A stretch of 64,000 nucleotides of DNA from the NCBI GenBank assembly GCA_035627615.1, contig DASPLL010000031.1:62001-126000 (forward strand). The letters are read 5' to 3'. The stretch comes from BRH-c25 sp035627615. Its GTDB lineage: Bacteria > Bacillota > Clostridia > Lutisporales > Lutisporaceae. Positions 16,506-24,713 of this stretch are shown one piece after another. The first letter of the stretch is position 1; the number at the start of each line of letters is the position of its first letter. Position numbers and translations under genes: made by a program. The notes below the pieces were generated by a model. It worked only from the letters and a program-made list of their open reading frames with translations, did no database searches and was not told the DNA's origin.

Positions 16506-17303
16506 ATGATAATATTGAAACGTGAAATGAACAGGAATATGAAGGCTTTGATTATCTGGACCCTTGTAATAAGCGGAATTACAATCCTCAATCTTATGAT
16601 GTTTCCGGAAGTGGCAGAACAGCAGTCAGCAATAGACCAGCTTATAAAGCAGATGCCTGAAAGTCTTATTAAGGCATTCGGCATGGATAGGCTGAGTATG
16701 GCGGACCCTCTGGGGTATTATGCAACAAAAGGATATATAATGATCATCCTGTTCGGCAGTATCTATGCAGTCATGCTGGCTGGGAACATGCTTTCCAAGG
16801 AACATAATGAAAAGACGATAGAGTTTATATTATCCAAGCCTATTACAAGAAGCGGTATTGTTACACAAAAGCTTTTAGCCGTCTTTATCAATCTGCTGAT
16901 ATTCAACCTGGCTATAACCGCTGCCAATTATCTGGGTTTCAGAATGGCTGACGCCGAATTTGACATGAATATTTTCCTGCTGCTATCAGTTGCACCTTTC
17001 CTGCTTCATCTGGTATTTGCCAGCATTTCCTTCCTATTATCCAGCCAGATGAAAAAGAGCAGGAATATTGTTTCCATCTCATTAGGTTTGGTTTTTGTCA
17101 TGTACTTCATAGATATAATGTCCAGTATCTCCGGTGAGCTAGAAAACCTGAAATATGTCACGCCCTATGAATATGTGGATGCTGTGGAAATAGTCATCAA
17201 TAAAAGCATCAATACGACTTACCTGGGGATAATGGCAGGGGTGATAAGCCTGTGTGCCCTGGCTTCCTACCTGATATACCGGAGAAGGGATATAGCGGTA
17301 TAA
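16506..17303 (+). CDS. ABC-2 type permease
   Basis: Membrane partner of the upstream ATPase, 265 aa with about six hydrophobic helices and the ABC-2 coupling segment MLSKEHNEKTIEFILSKPIT. ATG at 16506 has AAGGGGGG 7 nt upstream; the open frame begins earlier, inside the ATPase gene, without a ribosome site. Forms an operon with the ATPase. Confidence 0.9.
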   Translation: MIILKREMNRNMKALIIWTLVISGITILNLMMFPEVAEQQSAIDQLIKQMPESLIKAFGMDRLSMADPLGYYATKGYIMIILFGSIYAVMLAGNMLSKEHNEKTIEFILSKPITRSGIVTQKLLAVFINLLIFNLAITAANYLGFRMADAEFDMNIFLLLSVAPFLLHLVFASISFLLSSQMKKSRNIVSISLGLVFVMYFIDIMSSISGELENLKYVTPYEYVDAVEIVINKSINTTYLGIMAGVISLCALASYLIYRRRDIAV

Positions 17304-17334
17304 TCAGAAACGGCATAAAATTTAAAAATAAGAC

Positions 17335-17363
17335 CCGGCCATATAGCCGGATCGTATTTTTTT
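17335..17363 (+). terminator. Terminator after ABC permease
   Basis: Short GC stem CCGGC / GCCGG around a 6-nt loop, followed by seven Ts at 17357-17363. Confidence 0.7.
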
Positions 17364-17436
17364 GTCATTGCAGCTGTTTAAACTGATAGGGTATTTCATT
17401 ATCATTTGATTATATGATATACTCATAAATAAAACA

Positions 17437-17447
17437 GAAAGCGTTTT
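17437..17447. promoter_or_regulatory. Candidate operator upstream of lacI-type gene
   Basis: GAAAGCGTTTT is the inverted core of the CGAAAACGCTTTCG operators found at 18589-18624, so this is a probable site for autoregulation. It lies just after a weak promoter (TATACT near 17420). Confidence 0.55.
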
Positions 17448-17516
17448 AGTTGCAGACAAAATAAGAATATTGGCTATATAAGCTTCAATCATACAGAGTC
17501 GAAGGGGGAAAGCAGG

Positions 17517-18518
17517 ATGTCATCCATAAAGGAGATCGCAGCGCAGGCAGGTGTAAGTATCACAACAGTTTCGAAGGTGCTTAACAATTACCCTGATGTG
17601 AGCGAAAATACTAAGGTCAGAGTCAGAGAAGTCGCTCTCAGGCTGGGTTATACGCCAAATATGGCCGCCAGGAATCTGGCTCTTGGAAAGTCAAAGATAA
17701 TCGGCCTTGTGCTGTCCGATATCAGAGAGACGGACAGTAACGGGAATATTATTTTCAGAATACTGATCGGTGCCAAGAATCTGTGTACCGAGAAGGATTA
17801 CGAGCTGCTTATCATAAGCACCGATGTTGCGAAGCAGCATACAAAGAAGCTGACACAGCTCTGCAAGGAGAGACAGATATCCGGTGTGATCGTCTACGGA
17901 TTGAAGCCTGGAGATCCATATTTCCAGGAGATCACCGAGTCGGAGCTGCCATGTATTGCGATAGATATAAAAATGAAGGGCACGAATCTTTCTACCATTA
18001 CCACAGATAATACAGCTGCCGTGAAGGAAGTCATTGCCCTTCTCAATTCAAAGGGCCACAGGAATATCGGTTTTATAAACGGTCTGAAGGATGTAGCGGT
18101 AAGTGTATACAGGGAGACGGGATACAGGACCGCCATGCAGGAGCTGGGGCTTGAGGTAAAAGAGGGATATATCAGGTATGCGGATTACTATGAGGATAAG
18201 GCCTATGAAAAAACGATAGAGCTTATTAAAGAAAATCCTGAAATAACAGCGATATTCTGTGCCTCCGACCTGATGGCCCTGGGAGTCCTAAGAGCTGTAC
18301 GCAGTCTCAGATGGAAGGTGCCTGAAGATATTGCGGTTGTGGGCTTTGACGGTATTCAGCTCAGTGAGTATTCCAATCCGAGATTGACCACCGTTGTGCA
18401 GGATTTTAAAGGTATGGGTAAGGTAGCTGCGGATACCCTGATAAAAATGCTAAATGGTGAAACTGTCGAAGAAACAAGCTATGTGCCGTATTTTCTGAGA
18501 GTCAGGGAAAGTGTTTGA
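17517..18518 (+). CDS. LacI-family repressor of the glycoside cluster
   Basis: 333-aa regulator. N-terminal LacI HTH (IKEIAAQAGVSITTVSKVLN, residues 4-23) with hinge helix NMAARNLALGKS, then a periplasmic-binding-like sugar domain ending in VVGFDGIQLSEYSNPRLTTV. ATG with GAAGGGGGA upstream. It corresponds in position and role to E. coli ycjW. Tandem palindromes downstream of the next promoter are its likely targets. A weak AT-only hairpin overlaps its stop codon. Confidence 0.93.
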   Translation: MSSIKEIAAQAGVSITTVSKVLNNYPDVSENTKVRVREVALRLGYTPNMAARNLALGKSKIIGLVLSDIRETDSNGNIIFRILIGAKNLCTEKDYELLIISTDVAKQHTKKLTQLCKERQISGVIVYGLKPGDPYFQEITESELPCIAIDIKMKGTNLSTITTDNTAAVKEVIALLNSKGHRNIGFINGLKDVAVSVYRETGYRTAMQELGLEVKEGYIRYADYYEDKAYEKTIELIKENPEITAIFCASDLMALGVLRAVRSLRWKVPEDIAVVGFDGIQLSEYSNPRLTTVVQDFKGMGKVAADTLIKMLNGETVEETSYVPYFLRVRESV

Positions 18519-18546
18519 ATTTTCTTTCTAAAATTCAAAAAATATA

Positions 18547-18575
18547 TTTACATATTTTATCCATGGTATTATAAT
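18547..18575 (+). promoter_or_regulatory. Sigma-A promoter of the glycoside operon
   Basis: TTTACA (18547-18552), 17-bp spacer, TATAAT (18570-18575). Transcription would start near 18582, directly upstream of the paired operators. Confidence 0.82.
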
Positions 18576-18588
18576 AAAGGTAAAGTTA

Positions 18589-18624
18589 CGAAAACGCTTT
18601 CGTAAATTACCGAAAACGCTTTCG
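18589..18624. promoter_or_regulatory. Tandem LacI-family operators
   Basis: Two identical copies of CGAAAACGCTTTCG at 18589-18602 and 18611-18624, 22 bp apart (two helical turns). The first extends to the near-perfect 20-bp palindrome TTACGAAAACGCTTTCGTAA. Their place just after the transcription start fits roadblock or initiation repression by the upstream LacI protein. They also resemble catabolite (cre) sites. Confidence 0.85.
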
Positions 18625-18655
18625 TTTATCGTAAATGAAAATAAGGGGGAGAATT

Positions 18656-19996
18656 ATGAAGAAGAGACTACTGTCCAGTACAATCGTGGTTATCATGATG
18701 CTCAGTGTGATCCTGACAGGGTGCGCAGCACCGCAGGAAGCCCCGGCACCGGCAGAACCGGCTGCTGCGACCCAGGAACCGGCAAAAACATTAACTGTTG
18801 AATTTATGCACAGTCAGCCGGAGGAAGCCCGTGTAACGGCGATTCAGAGCATAGTCGAAAAGTTCCAGGCTGCCAATCCCGGTATCGAAGTCAAACAGGT
18901 ACCTGTTCCTGAGGATACCTATTGGACTAAGATGACTACACTTATTTCATCCCAGAAGCTTCCGGCAATAGTAGAATCAAACATAGACCAGGGACGTCTG
19001 CTATATGCGGAAGATATACTGGATACAGAAGCACATACACAGATAGTGGATGAGAAGGGCAAGGATGTATTCTTCAAGGGAGCCCTGGAGATACTCAAAG
19101 CCCCGGATAAGGATGAATACACAGGAGTTCCTGTTTCCGGCTGGGTAGCGGGTATCTGGTACAGAAAGGACCTTTTTGCAGAAAAAGGACTTGAAGCACC
19201 TACTACCTGGGACAACATACTCAAAGCCGCAAAGGCGCTTTCCGACCCTGCAAACAAGAAGTACGGCATCGTATTTGCAACAGAAGAATCAGATTTTACC
19301 GAGCAGACCTTTACGCAGATAGCTTTGTCAAACAATGCAGAGCTGTTTGATGCGAACGGTGCACCGAAGTTCAACTCTCCTGAAATGAAGGAAGCCATCC
19401 AGTTCTATAAAGATCTGTATAAATATTGTCCCCAGGGCTCCAATGGCGTTACACAGGTCAAGGATGCCTTTGTTGGCGGCAACGCTGCCATGGCAATATA
19501 TTCAACATACATAATGCCGAGCCTCTATGAACAGGGAATGGCAGACAAGATAGGCTTTGCAGTACCTGAGAAGAAATCAGCGGCAGGCTTCGGCATGATG
19601 ACTACACTCAGTATCTCCAAGGGTATATCTGCAGAAGAAAGGGAAGCTGCGAAGAAATTCATAAAATACATGACCGATACAGAAAGCAACATAGCCTGGC
19701 TGCATATGGCACCAGGAGGTGCAAACCCTGTAATCAAAGAAGTTGCTTCAAATACAACCTATACATCACACGAGCTCTTAAAGGCCTTTGGAGAAACAGC
19801 ATCCAAGGTTCCGGAAGGCTTTAACGAGCTGAAGATGTTGGGCTTCCAGAATGGCAAGTCACACCCAAAGATGGGCAATATCACAGGGAAGCTTGTGATA
19901 CCAAAGGCTATCAATGCAGTTCTGGTGCAGAATGCAGACTTGGACAAGGAAATTGAAAAGGCTCAAAAGGCAATGGAGCAGATAGTTAACGAATAG
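18656..19996 (+). CDS. ABC sugar-binding lipoprotein (YcjN-like)
   Basis: Extracellular solute-binding protein, family 1, 446 aa, anchored through a lipobox (ILTGC, Cys at about residue 24) after a basic n-region and hydrophobic core. The mature part begins with a Pro/Ala/Glu linker. ATG at 18656 has AAGGGGGA 5 nt upstream. First gene of the operon after the tandem operators. Two matching permeases follow. No ATPase is present in the cluster, so a shared MsmX-like ATPase elsewhere is expected (inference). Confidence 0.92.
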   Translation: MKKRLLSSTIVVIMMLSVILTGCAAPQEAPAPAEPAAATQEPAKTLTVEFMHSQPEEARVTAIQSIVEKFQAANPGIEVKQVPVPEDTYWTKMTTLISSQKLPAIVESNIDQGRLLYAEDILDTEAHTQIVDEKGKDVFFKGALEILKAPDKDEYTGVPVSGWVAGIWYRKDLFAEKGLEAPTTWDNILKAAKALSDPANKKYGIVFATEESDFTEQTFTQIALSNNAELFDANGAPKFNSPEMKEAIQFYKDLYKYCPQGSNGVTQVKDAFVGGNAAMAIYSTYIMPSLYEQGMADKIGFAVPEKKSAAGFGMMTTLSISKGISAEEREAAKKFIKYMTDTESNIAWLHMAPGGANPVIKEVASNTTYTSHELLKAFGETASKVPEGFNELKMLGFQNGKSHPKMGNITGKLVIPKAINAVLVQNADLDKEIEKAQKAMEQIVNE

Positions 19997-20002
19997 CCTT
20001 CA

Positions 20003-20040
20003 ATATGCCGATGTTCCAAATGGGACATCGGCATATTTTA
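20003..20040 (+). terminator. Intercistronic hairpin after binding-protein gene
   Basis: ATATGCCGATGTTCC pairs with GGGACATCGGCATAT around a 4-nt loop, followed by TTTTA. It probably causes partial termination or protects the upstream mRNA, favouring excess binding protein over permeases. Confidence 0.75.
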
Positions 20041-20059
20041 AGCAGATTGGGGGGATACG

Positions 20060-20932
20060 GTGTCAAGAAGTTCATTTAAAAGGGCAGAATCAAGACTCGG
20101 CTTCTTGTTCATTCTGCCTACACTGGTATTAATCTCTTCTATTATTATTTATCCGATATGCTATAACATCTACCTGAGTTTTCACAGGGTATCCCTGAAC
20201 CCTTTGAAGCCTCACAAATTCGTGGAACTAAAAAATTACCTCACCCTGCTGTCTGATGCAAGCTTTGTGAACTCTCTGCTGCTAACCTTCGCATATGTTT
20301 TTACTACGGTAATAATGTCCACAGCCGTGGGATTACTCATTGCACTGCTCATGAACAGAAAATTTAAAGGGAGGGGGATAGCCAGGTCCCTGGTAATCCT
20401 TCCATATGTCGCACCTGTCATATCCCTGGTATTTGTATGGCAGTACATGTTCAACGGAATATACGGTATTGTGAATTATGTGACTGTGGATATGCTCCAT
20501 TTATTCAATGCTCCTCCTGCATGGTTCGATCATCCGGTGCTGTCCATGGCGCTGGTGGTGCTCTTTGATACGTGGAGAGTCTTCCCTTACAGCTTTATGA
20601 TGATATTGGCCGCAATGCAGGCCATAGATGATTCGCTTTACGAGGCGGCAGACATAGACGGGGCGAATTCCTGGAGGAAGTTCCGGGCTATCACAATGCC
20701 GGAGATACTTCCTGTGGTTGGTTCTCTGGTAGTCCTGAGGTCCATATGGAACTTCTACAAGTTTGATGATGTATATCTGCTTACAAAACAGGTGCCTATC
20801 ATGGGTGTATACCTTTATGAGACGGCATTCTCAGTCAATGATTACGGCCTGGCGGCTGCAATAACCGTTATACTGTTCATCATAGTCATGACAATGGTAT
20901 TTCTGATGAGGAGAGGGGGGCTCCGGAGATGA
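20060..20932 (+). CDS. Sugar ABC permease 1 (YcjO-like)
   Basis: Membrane permease of the MalF type, 290 aa, about six helices, with the ATPase-contact EAA loop EAADIDGANSWRKFRAITMP. The start is GTG after a GGGGGG site. Its last 4 bp (ATGA) overlap the start of the second permease gene, indicating translational coupling. Confidence 0.93.
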   Translation: MSRSSFKRAESRLGFLFILPTLVLISSIIIYPICYNIYLSFHRVSLNPLKPHKFVELKNYLTLLSDASFVNSLLLTFAYVFTTVIMSTAVGLLIALLMNRKFKGRGIARSLVILPYVAPVISLVFVWQYMFNGIYGIVNYVTVDMLHLFNAPPAWFDHPVLSMALVVLFDTWRVFPYSFMMILAAMQAIDDSLYEAADIDGANSWRKFRAITMPEILPVVGSLVVLRSIWNFYKFDDVYLLTKQVPIMGVYLYETAFSVNDYGLAAAITVILFIIVMTMVFLMRRGGLRR

Positions 20933-21765
20933 AGGCAAAAATGGTTAAGAATGTTATCCTTAATACAATCGTGTTCATTGTTGTGGCAACGACGCTCTTG
21001 CCGTTCTATTTCATGCTTACTACCGCACTGAAGACCAACAAAGGCTCGGTGGCGTTCCCTCCCCAGATATTCCCCACGGAGATGACCCTTCAGCACTTTA
21101 TGGATGTGCTGAACCCTGCAATATTCCCCTTCTGGAGATATTTTTTCAACAGCCTGCAGGTGGCTTTTACCACAGCTCTGCTGGCAGTGATAATCGGGAG
21201 TATGGGGGCTTACAGTCTCGCAAAACTGGACTTTCCCGGGAGGAAACTCATACAGGAGGGGTCTCTGGTGGTTTACATGTTTTCAGGTATACTGCTGGTG
21301 GTTCCTCTATTCAAGATCATCTCGGGAATAGGACTTTATGATAATAAATTCGCACTGGTGATCACTTGTCTTGTGACGACGCTGCCTGCGACACTCTTCA
21401 TGCTGAGCAGCTATTTCACGTCAATACCTGTTTCCCTGGAGGAAGCGGCAATGATTGACGGGCTGAGCCGCTTCCAGGTCATATACAAGATAGTGATGCC
21501 CCTTTCGATTCCTGCAATTATGTCTGTTTTTGCCTATGTGTTCATGATTGCATGGAATGATTTCCTTTTTTCTTCGATACTGCTTTCTACACCGGATAAT
21601 ATGACCCTGCCCATCGGTCTTCGCCAGCTGTTCAGCTCAAAGGACTATGTATGGGGGAGAATGATGGCTGCATCCTTCCTGACAGCCGTACCGGTAGTAT
21701 TTATGTTTTCGCTTGTTGAAAGATTCATCACCGGAGGTCTTGTTGCCGGTGGAGTCAAGGAATAA
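20929..21765 (+). CDS. Sugar ABC permease 2 (YcjP-like)
   Basis: MalG-type permease, 278 aa, six predicted helices, EAA loop EEAAMIDGLSRFQVIYKIVM. Forms a heterodimer with the upstream permease. Same operon; followed after 19 bp by the dehydrogenase gene. Confidence 0.93.
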   Translation: MKAKMVKNVILNTIVFIVVATTLLPFYFMLTTALKTNKGSVAFPPQIFPTEMTLQHFMDVLNPAIFPFWRYFFNSLQVAFTTALLAVIIGSMGAYSLAKLDFPGRKLIQEGSLVVYMFSGILLVVPLFKIISGIGLYDNKFALVITCLVTTLPATLFMLSSYFTSIPVSLEEAAMIDGLSRFQVIYKIVMPLSIPAIMSVFAYVFMIAWNDFLFSSILLSTPDNMTLPIGLRQLFSSKDYVWGRMMAASFLTAVPVVFMFSLVERFITGGLVAGGVKE

Positions 21766-21784
21766 AACTGATGGAGGTAATACT

Positions 21785-22840
21785 ATGCCGAGACAGCTTG
21801 TGGCCGCTGCGCCATGCGTTGCAGAATTACAGGAATATGAGGACAGGGAGCTACTATCCAATGAAGTAAAGGTTAAGGTCTTGTTTGCCGCCCCGAAGCA
21901 TGGGACTGAATTGACGGATTTCAAGGGCTGCAGCCCCTTTATGAGAGAGAAGTATGACAGTGACTTGCAGATTTTTGTTCCAAGGGAAGAAGCTGAAGAA
22001 TGCGGGGTAAAATTCGGTGAATGGAACCTTGGAAATCAGTGGGTCGGAAGGATCGTGGAAAAGGGCAGCCAGGTCGGGGCTTATGAAATAGGCGATGTGG
22101 TATGCTCCTACGGAGGCATAAGAGAGACCCATATAGTCAATGCCGTTGATAATTACCGTCTGAGAAAGCTGCCTTCCAATGTCTCCTGGAAAAACACAGT
22201 ATGCTATGATCCGGCTCAGTTTGCGCTGGGTGGGGTCCGGGATGCGGGCATCAGGGCGGGAGACATGGTTGCAGTGTTCGGCCTCGGGGCGATAGGGCAG
22301 ATTGCCGCACAGATATGCAAAAGGATGGGAGCCAGCCTGGTGGTCGTAATAGATCCCATAGGCATGAGAAGGCAGATAGCGGTTGAAAACGGCGCAGATG
22401 TTGCGATGGACACTGCCGGTACAGATGTGGGCCTGGAGCTTAAGAAACTGACGGGTAAGCTGGGAGTGGACGCGGTGATTGAGACAAGCGGTCATCCCGC
22501 TGCCCTTCAAAGTGCATTGAGAGGTCTGGCCTATGGCGGGACCATTGCTTATATAGCCTTCGGCAAGGAGATCACCTCCTGCCTGAACTTCGGCAGGGAA
22601 GCACATTTCAATAATGCCAGGCTGATATTCTCCCGTGCAGGCAGCGAGCCTAATCCGGACTATCCCCGCTGGAACAGGAGGAGGATCGAGGATGTCTGCT
22701 GGGAAATGCTGACCAATGGGTATCTGAATTGTGACAATATAGTATATCCCGTTGTACCCTTCGATGCTTGTGCGGATGGGTATATGAAGTATGTGGACAG
22801 GGAACCTCATCTCAGCATTAAAATGGGGGTGGAGTTTTAA
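21785..22840 (+). CDS. MDR-family dehydrogenase (YcjQ-like)
   Basis: NAD(P)-dependent medium-chain dehydrogenase, 351 aa, with the nucleotide motif GLGAIG. The usual catalytic-zinc pattern (Cys near residue 40 and GHE) is not visible: the first Cys position is replaced in APKHGTEL. ATG at 21785 with GGAGGT upstream. In E. coli the neighbours ycjQ, ycjR and ycjS together oxidise, epimerise and reduce a D-guloside to a D-glucoside; this gene holds the ycjQ place and probably oxidises C3 of the glycoside (inference by synteny). Confidence 0.85.
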   Translation: MPRQLVAAAPCVAELQEYEDRELLSNEVKVKVLFAAPKHGTELTDFKGCSPFMREKYDSDLQIFVPREEAEECGVKFGEWNLGNQWVGRIVEKGSQVGAYEIGDVVCSYGGIRETHIVNAVDNYRLRKLPSNVSWKNTVCYDPAQFALGGVRDAGIRAGDMVAVFGLGAIGQIAAQICKRMGASLVVVIDPIGMRRQIAVENGADVAMDTAGTDVGLELKKLTGKLGVDAVIETSGHPAALQSALRGLAYGGTIAYIAFGKEITSCLNFGREAHFNNARLIFSRAGSEPNPDYPRWNRRRIEDVCWEMLTNGYLNCDNIVYPVVPFDACADGYMKYVDREPHLSIKMGVEF

Positions 22841-23653
22841 ATGCAGGTTATGAAGCTGGCAACTCAGGACAAACCTTTCTTCCCGGAAAAAATGGAAGAT
22901 AAGCTGCTATACATAAGGAAGCTGGGCTTTGATGCTTTTGAAATAGACGGAGCACTTTTGCTGGACAGGTTTAATGAAGTAAAAGCCGCTGTCAGGAGCA
23001 CAGGAGCTACTGTATCCAGTGTGTGCGGAGGCTACAGGGGCTGGATAGGAGACTTTGATGAGAATAAACGCCTGCAAGGTGTGGCGGATATAAGCAGAAT
23101 ACTGGAATACGCAGCTTTGATAGGAGCAAAGGGTATTGTAGTACCTGCCGCATGGGGAATGTTCTCCCTGAGGCTGCCTCCCATGGTTCCTCCCAGGAGC
23201 TTTGAGGAGGACAGACGTGCTTTGCTTGACTCTCTTGGAAGACTGGAGAAGGTGGCGGAGTCTACAGGGACTCAGGTGCTTCTTGAACCGTTGAACAGGT
23301 ATGAAGATCATATGATAAATACTGTTAAGACGGCAAGGGACATAATCAGCGCAGGTGGTTTCAGGAATGTGAAGATCACTGCAGACCTTTTCCACATGAA
23401 TATAGAAGAAAACAGTATTGCACAGAGCATTCTCGATAATAAGGAACTTATTGGACATATACATCTGGCGGACAGTCACAGGTATCAGCCCGGTTCGGGC
23501 CATATGGATTTTGTAAGCGGCTTCAGAGCCCTTGCAGCAATAGGCTATGAAGGGTATATGGCCTTTGAGTGCAGGGTACTTGGTGACAATCCCGCCGGAG
23601 AATACGGCAGATCAGTGGAATACATAAAAGAATGCATGACCAAGGCAAGGTGA
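22841..23653 (+). CDS. Sugar isomerase/epimerase, TIM barrel (YcjR-like)
   Basis: Xylose-isomerase-like TIM-barrel protein, 270 aa, with metal-site segments LLEPLNRYEDH, ITADLFHMN, GHIHLADSHR and MAFECRV. The start ATG directly follows the stop of the dehydrogenase gene. In the ycj pathway the equivalent protein epimerises C4 of the 3-keto sugar, which suits this position between two redox enzymes. Confidence 0.87.
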   Translation: MQVMKLATQDKPFFPEKMEDKLLYIRKLGFDAFEIDGALLLDRFNEVKAAVRSTGATVSSVCGGYRGWIGDFDENKRLQGVADISRILEYAALIGAKGIVVPAAWGMFSLRLPPMVPPRSFEEDRRALLDSLGRLEKVAESTGTQVLLEPLNRYEDHMINTVKTARDIISAGGFRNVKITADLFHMNIEENSIAQSILDNKELIGHIHLADSHRYQPGSGHMDFVSGFRALAAIGYEGYMAFECRVLGDNPAGEYGRSVEYIKECMTKAR

Positions 23654-23658
23654 AATAT

Positions 23659-24699
23659 ATGGAAAAAATCAGAGTAGGAATTATCGGAGCGGGACAGATA
23701 GTTGAGACAGCACATCTTCCGGCTTATATGAAGCATAAGGCTATAACAGAACTGGCGGCAATATGCGATACAAACCTGGAAAAAGCGAAACAGCTGGCTG
23801 ACAGATATGGCATCCCGAAGGTGTACGAAAGCCATACCGAAATGCTTGAACAATGCAGTCTTGATGCGGTGAGTGTATGTGTGCCCAACAGGTTTCATGC
23901 CGCGGCTTCCATAGCTGCATTGAATGCAGGCTGTCATGTGCTTTGTGAGAAGCCTCCCGCCATGAACTGCGAGGAAGCGCTGGCAATGTATGAAGCTTCA
24001 GAAAGGAATGGCAGGATATTATCCTTCAACTTTCACTACAGGCATGCAGAGGAGGTAAAGACCCTTAAGGAGCTTATAGATAAAGGTACCTTCGGGGATA
24101 TTTATGCCGCCAGGGTTCAGGCATTGAGAAGAAGAGGCATTCCCGGCTGGGGAAGCTTCATAAACAAGGAGCTGCAAGGCGGAGGACCGCTTATCGATAT
24201 AGGTATTCATATGCTGGATACGGCCTTATATCTGATGGGCTTTCCAGAGCCGGACCATGTTTTCGCGGGAGCCCATCAGAGGATTGGAAACAGACCGGGT
24301 ATAGGGCTGATGGGTGCCTGGGACCATACCGGATTCACCGTGGAGGATTCACTGTTCGGCTTCATCCGTTTCAAAAATGGTGCGACCTTGAACCTTGAGA
24401 CAGCCTTTGCCCTCAATATGAAGGAAAAATCGGTCATGAACGTGCACCTGTTCAGAGAAAAAGCCGGAGCGGTATTGTTCCCACTCCAGTTATTTTCTGA
24501 ATCGGATACTGCCCTTACAGACCAGGAGTTCCCTTATTTGAAGGAAACAGATAAATGGTATGAAAGCATTACGGATTTTATCAACAGTTGTGTATATGGC
24601 AGGCAGCCGCTGTATAAGGCCCGGGAAAGCGTTGTTATCCAAAGGCTGATTGACGCTTTGTACAGATCCTCTGAGACCGGCCGGCCGGTGAAATGGTAG
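23659..24699 (+). CDS. Gfo/Idh/MocA oxidoreductase (YcjS-like)
   Basis: NAD(P)-dependent sugar oxidoreductase, 346 aa. N-terminal Rossmann motif VGIIGAGQI, EKPPAMN with the catalytic-region Lys, and GGPLIDIGIHMLD with the conserved Asp/His. ATG at 23659 with AAGGTGA upstream, 5 bp after the isomerase stop. Likely reduces the 3-keto intermediate to the D-glucoside, by analogy to ycjS. Confidence 0.9.
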   Translation: MEKIRVGIIGAGQIVETAHLPAYMKHKAITELAAICDTNLEKAKQLADRYGIPKVYESHTEMLEQCSLDAVSVCVPNRFHAAASIAALNAGCHVLCEKPPAMNCEEALAMYEASERNGRILSFNFHYRHAEEVKTLKELIDKGTFGDIYAARVQALRRRGIPGWGSFINKELQGGGPLIDIGIHMLDTALYLMGFPEPDHVFAGAHQRIGNRPGIGLMGAWDHTGFTVEDSLFGFIRFKNGATLNLETAFALNMKEKSVMNVHLFREKAGAVLFPLQLFSESDTALTDQEFPYLKETDKWYESITDFINSCVYGRQPLYKARESVVIQRLIDALYRSSETGRPVKW

Positions 24700-24713
24700 C
24701 GTGGGAGGACATT

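Noticed and set aside
21854..22810. 318-codon open frame on the minus strand
   Set aside because: Antisense shadow of the MDR dehydrogenase gene; no recognised motif and no start site.
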